Assembly (NCBI GenBank): GCA_037974335.1
Contig: CM075760.1
Coordinates: 28,596,402 to 28,660,401 of the forward strand
Reading direction: 5' to 3'
DNA from: Prionace glauca
Lineage: Eukaryota > Chordata > Chondrichthyes > Carcharhiniformes > Carcharhinidae
Length of the DNA stretch: 64,000 nt
Of this stretch, positions 41,080 through 52,185 are shown in pieces. The notes beneath the pieces are model-generated. The model did not search any database. It saw only the letters and a list, made by a program, of their open reading frames with translations, and had not been told where the DNA came from. Position numbers and translations under genes: made by a program. Numbering within the stretch: position 1 is the first letter of the stretch; the number at the start of each line of letters is the position of its first letter.

Positions 41080-41516
41080 ATTTTGCAAAGTCCCCTCCCC
41101 CACTCCCTCAGCTGGCAGCCCAGCACGCAGGCGCAGAGAGCGCTGCTGAGCCGAGCAGTCCGGAGCAGGCGCAGTGCGGCTGCCGCCAGCGGTCGCTCTC
41201 GATGTCTTTTTGGAGCAGCCGGAGGTGGGAGGGGGAGATCACCGAGCGGCTTCTCGCTCTGGCCGGAGCCGCCAGCCGCTTGTCTGGAAACCTTGGCTCG
41301 AGGAGGGGGAGGGGAACAATGGGTGGGGGCGGGGCTTCCGGGTCAGCGCGCGCTTCCGGGTCAGCGCGCGCTTCCGGGTCAGCGCGCGCTTTGTCCCATT
41401 GTCTGAATGCGGAGCTTGTTGAGCTGTTCATTCCTGCCCAGCAAAGCTGCTGCTCTCTCTCTGAATGAAGACTGAGCTTCAGACAGACTCAAACTTCCTC
41501 CCGTCTGCAACATCTG
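41080..41516 (+). promoter_or_regulatory. CpG-rich promoter and first exon of the 43-kb ZNF unit
   Basis: GC boxes, an 18-bp ETS-bearing repeat and NRF1-like sites precede an exon ('gactgagcttcagacagact') that ends in a consensus donor (CATCT then GTGAGTAAAAC, GT at 41516-41517). The same exon and donor recur at 47640-47697, and a related exon at 57340. The leader is probably untranslated. The block 41215-41345 is the reverse complement of 47340-47500. Confidence 0.65.
41335..41388 (+). repeat. Three perfect 18-bp tandem repeats with ETS sites
   Basis: Three identical units of CTTCCGGGTCAGCGCGCG. Each unit has a CTTCCGG ETS/GABP-type site and a GCGCGC stretch. They sit just upstream of the putative first exon. 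Confidence 0.9.
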
Positions 41517-41517
41517 T

Positions 41518-42346
41518 GAGTAAAACATTTTATTTTCACCCCCATTCCATTTATTTTCTCATTCTGGGGGAAATTGGGGTCTTGCAGCAACTGAAGGGAA
41601 AGGAAGTGAATGCAGGGAGGGTGCAGACTCTGGAAAGGTTGGCCCAGGTCTCTCTCTCTCTGTTTTAAAGACATTGACATCCTTTGCTCACTCAGCTTGA
41701 CACATTTATTTGTCTGGATAAAGCATGGTCTGTTTCCAAAAGTTCACAATTAAAGAGGTGTTTTTCCCAGAGGATGACTGACCTTTAAGGGGACAGTAAA
41801 TAGAATTTAGATATACCTAGTGTTGTTGTGGTACATATTGGACATTATTTATGTTTCTGTAATAATTAGTTACGATTAATTCTACATTTTAATATCTACT
41901 GTATATCTTTACAGTCCTCGTAATATAAAGGTCGTCCAGCAACTCCATTCCTTACCAATGCTTTGTCGAGCAACCCAGTCAGCTCTATTCCTCCTGTATT
42001 TCTCTAAGTTTATTTACTTCAATGCAGTCTGCCTCCAATTTCATTTTGAAATAATTTGCCACTGTTTCCACGATCCTCATAGGCAGAGATGCAGATTAAG
42101 ATTACTCGCTATCTGAATAATTTTCTTCCTTACATCCCCTGCCACTGTGCTGCTAATTAAGAAATAGAGTATGGCATATCAGACATTTGTCATTCAGGTT
42201 TATATGCCTGATATTAAATATATATTCCAGCACACTGCGTGTTAAAGTTTTCAGGTTTCTTTGAAGTTGTTGAATTGCTCCTTCACTAAAATTGTTTGGC
42301 TGAATATTTAGTACGGCAGAGTGAGAATAGAGAGAATGCATCATGC
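41518..42346 (+). other. First intron of the 43-kb ZNF unit
   Basis: No gene recognised. It begins with an intron start shared with 47698 ('gtgagtaaaac', then 'ctcattctgggggaa'). Confidence 0.45.
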
Positions 42347-42660
42347 AGCATGGTGGCAGAGTGGTTGGCACTGTTGCCTCACAGCTCCAGCGACTTGGGT
42401 TCAATTGTCGGCTTGGGTCATTGTGCAGAGTTTGCCTGTTCTCCCCATGTCTGCGTGAGTTTCCTCCCACATTCCAAAGATGTGTGGGTTAGGTGCATTG
42501 GCTATGCTAAATTGCCCCTTAGTGTCACGGGATGCGTAGGTTGGAGGGATTAGCAGGGTAAATGTGTGCGGTTATTGGGATAGGGCCTGGGTGGGATGGT
42601 TGTCAGTGCAGATTCGATGGGCCAAATGGCCTCCTCCTGCACTACAGTGATTCTATGGTT
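42347..42660 (+). mobile_element. tRNA-derived SINE (type A)
   Basis: 'gcagcatggtggcagagtgg' head, 'gggttcaattgtcggcttgg', and tail 'ctacagtgattctatgg'. It is intronic. Confidence 0.85.
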
Positions 42661-42783
42661 TCGATCATCAGGGATGATCTTGTTTAGTAAAGATAGAGGA
42701 AAGATGGTTCCATTGACATTAGAAGTTTTGCTTTTGAATTTCTACCCTGCACTACAGTGATGACTTTCATGAACTTCTTTTAC

Positions 42784-42785
42784 AG
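42784..42785 (+). promoter_or_regulatory. 3' splice site of the 43-kb ZNF terminal exon
   Basis: 'cttcttttacag' followed by 'ggtattagaagtgg', the conserved exon start. Confidence 0.65.
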
Positions 42786-43026
42786 GGTATTAGAAGTGGA
42801 ATATTTGCAGACTGAAATCCCAAACAATGTGACTGGAAAAGCACCGAGACACACACCCAAGTGAGAGTGTCCCTTTGAATTAACTATGGAAAGCGCTTTA
42901 ACGAGTTACAAGCCTGAAAAAAACATTTACACCATTCACAGCAAGGAGAAACTGTACATACGTTTTATGTCTGTACGAGGCTTCAAATGATCATCCAACC
43001 CGGAGAGACACAAGGATACCTGCGCC

Positions 43027-44278
43027 GTGGAGAAACCATGGAAATGTGGGCACTGTGGGAAGAGATTCAGAGCTGGAGATTCATAGACGCAGCCACACTG
43101 GATAGAGGCCGTTCACCTGCTCAGAGTGTAGGAAGGGGTTCAGTAATTCATCCAACTTATTGAAACACAAACGAGTTCACACTGGGGAGAGACCATTCAC
43201 TTGTTCTGACTGTAGGAAGGGATTCAAATCCCTATCACAGCTCGAGATTCATCGACGCATTCACACTGGAGAGAGGCCGTTCACCTGCATCGAGTGTGGG
43301 AAGGGATTCACTCATTCATCCAACCTCCTGACACACAAGACAGTTCACACTGGGGAGAGACTGTTCTCCTGCTCTGAGTGTGGGAAGGGATTCTGTGATT
43401 CATCCACCCTGAGGAAACACCAGAGAGTTCACACTGGGGAGAGACCGTTCACCTGCTCTGACTGTGGGAAGGGATTCACTCGGTTATTCAACCTGCTGTC
43501 ACACCAGCGAGTTCACACTGGGGAGAGTCTGTTCACCTGCTTAGAGTGTGGGAAAGGATTCAGCAATTCATTCAACTTGGTGATACACCAGTGAGTTCAC
43601 ACTGGGGAGAGACCATTCACTTGCACCGTCTGTGTGAAGCAATTTACTCATCCATCCTCCCTGCGGACACATCAGCGAGTTCACACTGGAGAGAGGCCAT
43701 TCACTTGCACAGTGTGTGGGAAGCGATTCACTCAGTCAGCCAGCCTGCGGGCACACCATGTCACTCATGCCAATGAGAGACCCTTCAAATGCTCGGCCTG
43801 TGAGAGCAGCTTCAAAATAGCTGCTGATCTGAGGGTCCATCAGTGAATTCACACCGAGGAGAGACCCTTCAGCTGCTCTCATTGTGTAAAGAAATTTAGA
43901 ACATCATCCAGCCTTCGGACACACCAGCGAGTTCACACTGGGGAGAGGCCATTCAACTGTCCTCAGTGTGGGAAGAGATTTAATGATTCATCCAGCTTGC
44001 TGACCCACCAGCGAGGCCACACCGGGGAGAGGCCGTTCACCTGCTCTGAATGTGGGAAGGGATTCACTCGGTCATCCCACCTGCTGATACACCAGCAGAC
44101 TCACACTGGAGAGAGTCTGTTCACCTGCTCTCAGTGTGGGAAGGGATTCAGTAATTCATTTAACTTGCGAACACACCAGCGAGTTCATACGGGGGAGAGA
44201 CCATTCACCTGCTCTGAGTGTGGGAAGGGATTCACTCAGTCTTCCCACCTGCAGACACACCAGCAAGTTCACAAGTGA
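43027..44278 (+). pseudogene. C2H2 zinc-finger array, 15 fingers, start lost and two stops
   Basis: The conserved MEKPWKC start is GTG here (43027). Finger 1 carries an 11-bp deletion that shifts frame. From about 43070 the array is one continuous frame to 44278, broken only by TGA at 43592-43594 and 43844-43846. Both replace the Arg of an HQRVH/HQRIH motif (CGA to TGA). Thirteen or more fingers keep every ligand, so decay is recent. A degenerate finger-like text precedes the start. Promoter, first exon, acceptor and a poly(A) signal (44513-44518) are all still in place. Starts further downstream could still give shorter finger proteins, but nothing shows that they do. Confidence 0.8.
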
Positions 44279-44512
44279 TTATGGGGTTGGATTCTGCTGC
44301 TGTCCATCACATCCAGTACTAAAGCATGTTCATTCTGACAGCTGGTAAAGTGAGAGTGTTTCTCTGGCCAGTCTCAGAACTTTGCTTCTAGGGGCTGATG
44401 CTCTTTGAACCTGTGAGTGAACATTTCCACTTATCCACAATAGCTTATGAAGTACATTTATTTTATCCTGGATAGCAAATACTGTTCTTCATATCACAAC
44501 AGGTAGATCTGA

Positions 44513-44518
44513 AATAAA
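44513..44518 (+). terminator. Polyadenylation signal of the 43-kb ZNF unit
   Basis: AATAAA about 235 bp after the last finger, in sequence following the ZNF 3' UTR. Confidence 0.5.
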
Positions 44519-44559
44519 TACATTTGTCAGTTTCATCGAGACTACAACACATGGCCAGG

Positions 44560-44925
44560 CACGTCAGCTCAATTGGTCTGTGTTAGTATTTATGCTCCTC
44601 ATGAGCCTCCACCCACCCCCCTCCATCTCCCCCATCAGCATATCCTTTTATTCCTTTCTCCCTCATGTATGTATCTCACTTCCCCTTCAGTGTATTCATG
44701 CTGTTCACCTCAACCACTCGCTGTGGTAGTGAGTTCCATATTCTCACCACTCTCTGGGTAAACAGGTTTCTCATGAAATATTTGTTGGATAATTGAACTG
44801 CTTTGTAATCTTTAAGACCTTTCATCAGGTCACCCGTCATTTTCTTTTGAGTGAAAAGCCACCCTGGCCTTTCCTGAAGATTAAATGTCCTCAGTTCTTC
44901 AATATTACAGAACAATATTGACAGG
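44560..44925 (-). mobile_element. LINE 3' fragment
   Basis: The minus strand encodes RNLFTQRVVRIWNSLPQRVV, a CR1-like tail, in a divergent copy. Confidence 0.65.
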
Positions 44926-44943
44926 CTGATCAGATCCGTGGCA

Positions 44944-45116
44944 AATATCCAAAGATGTGTGGGTTAGGTTGATGGACCATGCTAAATTAACCTTAGTGTG
45001 AGGGGGATTAGCAGGGTAAATGTGTTGAGTTATGGAAATAAGGCCTGGGTGGGATTGTGGTTGGTATAGATTCGATGGGCTGAACGGCCTTCTGCACTGT
45101 AGGAATTTTATGAAAT
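44944..45116 (+). mobile_element. tRNA-derived SINE (type A) 3' part
   Basis: 'tccaaagatgtgtgggttag' to 'ctgcactgtaggaattttat'. Confidence 0.75.
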
Positions 45117-45329
45117 GGAATTTAACCCTGAAAACTGTGAGGTGATGCATCTATTCATTAAATGTTACTTTATTAACTACCTACTGGTCAGTAACAAATG
45201 ATTAAGTGGTGATCCTTAATTGAACTGCAATTAATTAATCAATAAATCTGTAAAAATGTAATATTTTAATTACTGTGTATGTAATTGTGCAATGAAGATA
45301 AAGATGGAGTTGTATCCAACACAAAGAAA

Positions 45330-46680
45330 GATAGTTGATGTCCTCGAGCATCTCAGCTCTAGGACATCACTGCAGGAGATCGTCAGGTTACTATCCCAGG
45401 CCTAACCATCTTTAACTGCTTTATTAGTGACCTTCCCTCCATCATAAGGTCAGAAGTGGGGATGTTTGCTGATAATTGCACAATGTTCAGCACCATTTGT
45501 GACTCCTCAGATACTGAGGCAGTGCATGCTCAATTTGCAGCAAGATCTGGACAATATCCAGCCTTGGGCTGACAAATGCCAAATAACATTCATGCCACAC
45601 AAGTGCCAGACAATGACCATCTCCAACAAGAAAAAGTTAAAATGATGTTTATTTAATAGTCACAAGTTGGCTTACATTAACACTGCAATGAAGTTACTGT
45701 GAAAATCTCCCAGTCACCGCACTCCGGCACCTGGTTGGATACACCGAGAGTGTTTAACATGGCCAATGTAGCTACCAAGCACATCTTTGGACCATGGAAG
45801 GAAACTGGAGCACCCGATGGAAACCCATGCAGACATGGGGAGAAGTGCAAACTCCACACAGTGATCCAAAATGGGAATCGAACCTGGGGCCCTGGCACAA
45901 TGAGGCTGCAGTGCTAACCACTGTGCCACCGTGCCGCCCTCAGGAAAGAATCTAAGCATTCTCCCTGCCATTCAATGCCTTTCAAGTGCTGAAACCCGCA
46001 CTATCAACATCCTAGAAGTTAAGATTGATCAGAAACTGAACTGGACTAGTCATATAAATACAGTAAGAGCTGGTCAGAGGCTAGGAATTCTGTGGTGAGT
46101 AATTCAACTCCTGACCCCCTCATCTCCCCATTCCCCCAAAAGCCTGTCCACCATCTACAGGGCACAAGTCAGGACTGCAATGGAATACTCTCCACTTGAC
46201 CGAATGAGTGCAGCTCTAACAACACAAGAAGCTTAACAGTATCCAAGACAAAACAACCACCTTTATTAGCGAGCTATCCACAAACATTCAATCTCTCCAC
46301 CGATGATGCACAGTAGTAGCAGGGTGTATCATCTACAAGATACACTGCAGGAACTAAGCAAGATTCTTTGAACAGCATTTTGCAAACCCACAGATTCCAC
46401 CATCTAGAAGGACAAGGGGCAGCAGACACATGGGGAACATCACCACTTGGAGGTTCCCCTCAAACCACTCACCATCCTAACTTGGAAACATATCGGCTGT
46501 TCCTTTACTGTCACTAGGACAAAATTCTTAAACATACTCCATAAGAGCACTATAGATGGTCCTACACCACATAGACTGCAGTGTTTGAAGAAGGCAGCTC
46601 ACCAACACCTTCTCAAGGGCAATTAGGGATAAGCAGTAAATGCTGGCCTGGTCAGTGAAATCCGCACACCTGGAATTTAA
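45330..46680 (+). mobile_element. LINE of a third family, split by a SINE
   Basis: 45330-45640 and 45940-46680 are successive parts of one element. The RT-like region reads 'VTIPGLTIF...FISDLPS' and 'MFADNCTMFSTICDSS' after frame changes. The tail has 'ctggactagtcatataaata' and the 3' end 'cttctcaagggcaattaggg'. Old and many times broken. Confidence 0.65.
45640..45937 (-). mobile_element. tRNA-derived SINE (type B) inside the LINE
   Basis: Reverse tail 'gtttatttaatagtcacaag' through core to head 'cagtgctaaccactgtgcca'. Confidence 0.85.
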
Positions 46681-46749
46681 AAAAAAGATGTACGAGCAAG
46701 AGAAACATTCAAGGTCTGACTACACTCAATTTGAAGCTTTTATGACTTA

Positions 46750-47028
46750 GTTTAAATTTATTTATTTATTATAAGTAGGCTTACATTAACACTGCAGTGA
46801 AGTTACTCTGAAAATCCCCTAGTCTCCACACTCTGCACCTGTTTGGGTACACTGAGGGAGAATTTAGCATGGTCAATGCACCTAACCAGCACATCTTTCG
46901 GACTGTGGGAGGTAACCCAAGCAGACATGGGGAAAATGTGCGGATTCCACAGACAGTGACTGAAGCTGGGAATTGCACCCTGGTCCCTGACACTGTGAAG
47001 CAGCAGTGCTAACCACTGTGCTGCCCCA
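46750..47028 (-). mobile_element. tRNA-derived SINE (type B)
   Basis: Reverse tail 'aagtaggcttacattaacac' and head 'cagtgctaaccactgtgctg'. Confidence 0.85.
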
Positions 47029-47254
47029 AAGGATTGTTTAGAATCAGACAGAGATGATGTGAAACAGTTCTATTGTATTCCAGTCTTAGATAAGAACAAG
47101 TGGTTGTTGATAATTAGGGATAAATTAAATTAATAATTTATGTGTAATATACAGACTGGATTCGCTTCCTTAATGAGAAAAGAAATGGAAAGGGGGAAAC
47201 ATTGATTTCCTCCCAGATGCTGCACAGAGGAGGAAGTTTCACTCTGAAGCTCAT

Positions 47255-47698
47255 CGGCCAACCTCCGCATTGTGATGTCACAATAGAGCACTGTGACTCA
47301 GCCAATAGAAATCACTCTGCTCCGTGGTGACGTCTAAGTCTTCCAGTGCACAGGCCCGGGCGCGCGGACCCGGGAGCCCCGCCCCCACCCATTGCTCCCC
47401 TCCCCCTGTCCCCTAATCGAGCCAAGGTTTTCAGACAAGCGGCTGGCGGCTCCGGCCAGAGCGAGAAGCCGCTCGGTGATCTCCCCCTCCCCCCAGGCCG
47501 GGACAGAGAATGTCCAAGGGAGAGGGGAAGCTGCGCATGTGCGTGTCCACCGTCTGACCTGCATGTTGAGGTGTAAACCAATGGCAAGAGTTGGAAGACC
47601 GGAAGAACTCTGGTCTTTCAGCCAATCAGGGCGCGGATTTTGTGTGACTGAAGATTGAGCTTCAGACAGACTCAAAGTTCCACTGTCTCCAACATCTG
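47255..47698. promoter_or_regulatory. Composite bidirectional CpG promoter
   Basis: The left half (47260-47500) is the reverse complement of the 41.2-41.35 kb promoter, with GC boxes, CCAAT (about 47302) and a CRE-like TGACGTC (47328-47334). The right half (47560-47697) is plus oriented, with CCAAT boxes (about 47580 and 47617) and a first exon 'gagcttcagacagactcaaa' ending in the donor GTGAGT (GT at 47698-47699). The plus side probably serves the 52.5-kb ZNF unit. No minus-strand ZNF remains nearby to use the left half. Confidence 0.62.
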
Positions 47699-47819
47699 TG
47701 AGTAAAACTCTTTCTTTTCCCCCCTTTCTGTTTCTTTTCTCATTCTGGGGGAAGCTGGAGACTTGCAGCAACTGAAGGGAAAGGAAGTGAATCCAGGGAG
47801 GATGCAGACTCTGACCAAA

Positions 47820-48836
47820 ACACTGTTAGTTTTAACTTAGTTATAGATAAAGATAGGGGGACTCCACAGGTTAAGGCCCTGAACTGGAGCAGGGCCAATT
47901 TTGTGGGCATTAGGCAGGATCTAGCAGATATAGCAAATTGTGCGGAGGGTGTAGAGAGTCTGCAGAAGGATCTAGAAAGGCTGGGCGAATGGGCCAGGAA
48001 ATGGCAAATGGAATTTAATGTTGGCAAATGTGAGGTGGTCCACTTTGGAAGGAAAAATGGTAGGAAGGACTATTACTTACGGGGCGAAAAACTGCAGCAG
48101 TCGACGGTGCAGAGGGACCTCGGGGTCCTTGTGCATGAGTCGCAAAAACTCAGCTTGCAGGTGCAGCAGGTGGTCAGGAAGGCGAATGGGATGCTGGCCT
48201 TCATAGCGAAGGGGATTGAATATAAAAGTAGGGAGGTCTTGCTGCAGCTGTATAGGGCATTGGTGAGGCCGCAGCTGGAGTACTGTGTGCAGTTTTGGGC
48301 GCCGCACCTGCGCAAAGATATTTTGGCCTTGGATGGAGTGCAGAGGAGGTTTACTAGGCTGATACCGGAGTTGAGGGGGTTGAGCTATGAGGAGAGGCTG
48401 AATAAACTAGGCTTGTACTCGTTGGAGTTTAGAAGAATGAGGGGAGATCTCATTGAGACGTATAAGATGATGAATGGGATGGATAGGATAGAGGTGGATA
48501 GACTCTTCCCGCTCAAAAAAGACAGTAGGACTAGGGGGCACAGCCTCAAGATAAAGGGGGGGCGGTTTAGAACGGAGTTGAGGAAGAACTTCTTCACTCA
48601 AAGGGTGGTGAATCTCTGGAATTCTCTACCCGTTGAAGTGGTGGAGGCTGCCTCGCTAAATATTTTCAAGAAGCGGGTTGATGGGTTTTTGATAAGAGAG
48701 GGGACTAAGGGTTATGGGGAGAGGGCCGGAATGTGGAACTGAGCCATGACAGATCAGCCATGATCTTATTGAATGGCGGGGCAGGCTCGAAGGGCCAGAT
48801 GGCCTACTCCTCCTATTTCTTATGTTCTTATATATT
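47820..48836 (+). mobile_element. CR1-like LINE, 3' portion, near-intact frame
   Basis: A 279-codon open frame (47903-48742) spans the end of RT and the tail (QKDLERLGEWARKWQMEFNV, LQQSTVQRDLGVLVHESQK, DRIEVDRLFPLKKDSRTRG). The 3' end at 48836 has the TTCTTATG terminus. It is nearly the same as the copy at 25757-26627, so both inserted recently. Confidence 0.9.
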
Positions 48837-48839
48837 GAT

Positions 48840-49624
48840 CAGGTGAAAATGTTTTGAAGGGAAAGGAATGACTGGCAAATGTGAGGCTTTTAAAAGTGTA
48901 ATAAAGAGTCCAGGGGTAGTATATTCCTGTTACAGTGAAGAGAAAGAATGGTTAATGGAAGGATCCCTGGCTGACAAGGGACACCGAGGCTTTGGTCAGG
49001 TAAAAGAAGGAAGAACACATTGGGATTAGATAATCAGGGACAAGTGAATCCCTCAATGTCTGGAACAAGCTGCCAGAGGTAGTAGCAGAGGCAGGTGCAA
49101 TTTTGGCTTTTAAATAGGATTACACTGTTACATGAGTGAGATGGCTATGGAGAGATGTGGACCAGACGTGGACAGTTGGGAATTGCTTCGCCATTTTTAG
49201 TAAAGGGCGGCATGAACAAGTTGGGCCACAGGGTCTGTTTCATTGTTGTAGACTTCTGTGACTTTTACGGCTATAAAGCACACGTAAGAAGAAATCAGCA
49301 GGGCAAAAAGAGGCTATGATATGGACCTGGCAGGTAAGGTTAAAGAACATCCCAAGAGGTTCTGTAACTACTAAGAATAAAACGGTGGCCAGAGAGAGAA
49401 TAGGAACCCTGAAAAATCAGCATAGCCATCTGAGCATGGAGCCAGAGGAGATGGGTGAGATTTTTAAAGAATATTTCTCCTTGGTGTTTACTGAGGAGAA
49501 CATGATGGGTGCTAAAGCAATAAGGAAAATAAGTGGTGTGTCTCAGACCACATGCATATCACTAGGGAAGAGCTATTGCAGCCTTAAAGTGCATTAAGGT
49601 GGATAAATCTTCTGGGCCTGATCA
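48840..49624 (+). mobile_element. LINE internal and 3' fragments
   Basis: 48850-49250 joins RT-upstream text ('aatgactggcaaatgtgagg') to a tail ('gggacaagtgaatccctcaa', 'gctgccagaggtagtagcag'). 49260-49624 covers the linker before RT up to 'KVDKSSGPDQ', an RT N-terminal motif. The pieces are rearranged. Confidence 0.6.
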
Positions 49625-51535
49625 ACGCCTCTACTTTCTCTGGAAACTAAGGAAATTTGGTATTTCCTCTATGACTGTCACCAACTTTTACACTAGGGAG
49701 CATTCTTTCTGGTTGTATCACTGCTTGGTATGACTCCTGCTTGGCCCAAGACCACAAGAAACTACAAAGTCGTAGAATCATAGAGGGTTACAGCATGGAA
49801 ACAGCCCCTTCAGCCCAACTCATCCATGCTGTCCCTTTTTTTAACTCCTAAGCTAGTCCCAATTGCCCACATTCAGTCCATGTTCCTTTATACCCATCGT
49901 ACCAACGTAACTGTCCTTCCACTTTTTAAAAGACAACACGTACCCGCTTCCATTACTATCTCTGGCAGTTTATTCCAGACACTCACCATCCTCTGCATGA
50001 AAAATTGACCCTTTGGACCCTTTCCTATCTCTCCCCTCTCACCTTAAACCTGTGGCCTCTAGTTTTGGATTCCCCTAAATTTGGGAGAAGATATTGAGTT
50101 ACTAGCTGATCTATGCCCCTCATTATTTTATAGACCTCTATAAGATCACGCCTAAGCCTCCTACGCTCCAGAGAAAGAAGTCCCAGTCTATCCAGCCTCT
50201 CCTTATACCTCAAACCATCAAGTCCCAGCAGCATCCTAGTAAATCTTTTCTGCATTCTTTCTAGTTTAACAATATCCTTTCTATAATAGGGTGACGAGAA
50301 CTGTACACACTATTCCAAGTGTGCCCTTAGCAATGTCTTTTACAATTTCAACAAGACGTCCCAACTCCTGCATTCATGTTCTGACCAATGAAACCAAGCA
50401 TGCCAAATGCCGCCTTCACCATTCTGTCCACCTGTGACACCACTTTCAAGAAACTATGAACCTGTACCCCTAGATCTCTTTATTCTATAACTCTCTTCAA
50501 TGTCTGACCACTAACTGAGTAAGTCCTGCCCTGGTTCAATCTACCACAATGCATCACCTTGCTTTTATCTAAATTAGACTCCATCTGCCATTTGTCAGTC
50601 CACTGGCCCAATTGATCAAGATCCCGTTGCAATCCTAGATAACCTTCACTGTCCACAATGCCATCAATCTTGATGTCATCTGTAAGATTAATAACCATGC
50701 CTCCTACATCACTTAAATTGTTAATGTAAGTGACAAATAACAATTGGGCCCAGCACTGATCCGTGAGGCACACTGCGGGTCACAACCCTCCACATTCACC
50801 CTCTATCTTCTGTCATCAAGCCCATTTTGTATCCATTTGGCTACCTTACCCTGGATCCCATGAGATTTAACTTTATGAAACAACCTACCATTTGTCAAAG
50901 GCCTTGCTGAAGTCCATGCAGACAACATCAACTGCACTGCACTACCCTCATCAACTTTCTTGGTTACCCCTTCAAAAAACTTAATCAAATTTGTGAGACA
51001 CAATTTTCCTTTCACAAAGCCATGCTGTCCCTAATCAGTCCTTGGGTCTCTAAATGCGTGTAGATCCTGTCTGTCAAAATACCTTCTAGCAACTTAGCCA
51101 CTACAGATGTGAGGTCACAAGCCTGTGGTTCCCAGGCTTTTCCCTGCAGCCCTTCTTAAACAAAGACACAACGTTTGCCATTCTCCAATCTTCAGGCACC
51201 TCACCTGTGACTATCGATGATTCAAATATCTCTGCTAGGGTCCAGCAATTTCCACCCTAGCCTCCCACAATGTCCTGGAATACACTTCATCAGGTCCCAG
51301 GGATTTAGCTAATTTGATGCGCTTTAAGACTTCCACCACCTCCTCTGGTTATGTGTACACTCCTCAGGACATCACTATTTATTTCCCAAGTTCTCTAACA
51401 TCCGTGCTTTTCTCAACAAAGGATTTCTCAAAGGATTGTGAATGAAACCCTGCCAACATCACACAAACCTGCCTCCTATCCATTATCTCTGTGTACACAT
51501 CTGGCTGCCTCGGAAAAGCAGCCAGCATAATCAGT
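49625..51535 (+). mobile_element. L2/Rex1-like LINE split by a minus-strand LINE
   Basis: 49625-49768 ('ttctttctggttgtatcact', 'aagaccacaagaaactacaa') continues at about 51424 ('ggattgtgaatgaaaccctg', 'cacacaaacctgcctcctat'). Confidence 0.75.
49769..51423 (-). mobile_element. CR1-like LINE, longest copy in the window
   Basis: About 1.65 kb, minus oriented. Reading from 51423: an RT finger region, FFEGVTKKVDEG and a degraded DFSKAFDK-like block, then the palm INLTDDIKIDGIVDS (FADD changed to LTDD), then the C-terminal tail MQKRFTRMLLGLDGLRYKER. The 3' end near 49775 is 'agagggttacagcatggaaa' in reverse. Multiple frame breaks. Same family as 18101-19194. Confidence 0.85.
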
Positions 51536-52183
51536 TATTAGTCGACTTATAAAGCATCATTGGGATTTAGCTGACTTGACCATATTCCTATAGCTATTCA
51601 GTCATTAAAGACACAGTCATGGAGCATTAAACTTGCCGAGCAGAGCCTTGTGTATCAACACACAGGTAGCTACTTTGTGAGACTGCTAGCAATACAGACA
51701 AATCAGAGATAAGAATGTCTTGAGTGGAGAGATTCATTGTGAACGCTCAGGGATGGTTGATAAGATGTAAAAATTCTGTGATTCTAATGAATATTCTTTT
51801 GTCCGTCGTTTCCCCAAAAGCTGTAAATCTCCATCCCACACACTCTCCCTCCATTCTCACTCTGCTGTATCTAATATTCACCCTCCCAATTCTCTTGATG
51901 GTGCTGATTGACAGATCCATCACTGCTTACTGTCCTGGACACAGAAATCATAAGAAACAGGAACTGCAGTTGGCCATTCAGCCTTTTGAACTGCCTCAAT
52001 TATTCATTGCGAATTGACCAACCTATCGCAGCATCATTTTCCACACTAACCCTCAGATAGGGAGAGAATAGAGCCAATGTTTTGAGTTTGGAGAGAGGAA
52101 AGAACATTCCATAGAAACTAGAATTGTTTGTTCTGAATTTCTACCCTGTACTGACACTGATGACTTCTGTAAACTTGTTTTAT
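51536..52183 (+). other. Start of duplicated ZNF segment, intron sequence
   Basis: 51540-51770 is paralogous to 56500-56720 and partly to 54420-54540. 51820-51950 is reverse-oriented ZNF intron sequence (compare 57960-58110). 51940-52010 contains a short LINE-tail fragment. No coding frame. Confidence 0.5.
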
Positions 52184-52185
52184 AG
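52184..52185 (+). promoter_or_regulatory. 3' splice site of the 52.5-kb ZNF terminal exon
   Basis: 'aaacttgttttatag' then 'gatattgaaagagaaatcag'. The exon leader runs about 320 bases to the ATG. Confidence 0.65.

Noticed and set aside
41083-41468. Open frames of 107-183 codons in the 41-kb promoter
   Set aside because: They include the 18-bp tandem repeat translated as SARASG-type text. The sequence has promoter features and a 5' splice site instead.
43592-43846. TGA codons as programmed read-through or selenocysteine
   Set aside because: They sit at ordinary Arg positions that are CGA in sister fingers, the start codon is also lost, and no SECIS-like element was recognised.
47903-48742. 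279-codon frame considered as a host gene
   Set aside because: It is the C-terminal part of a CR1-like LINE, with copies at 14.2 and 25.8 kb and the same 3' UTR.
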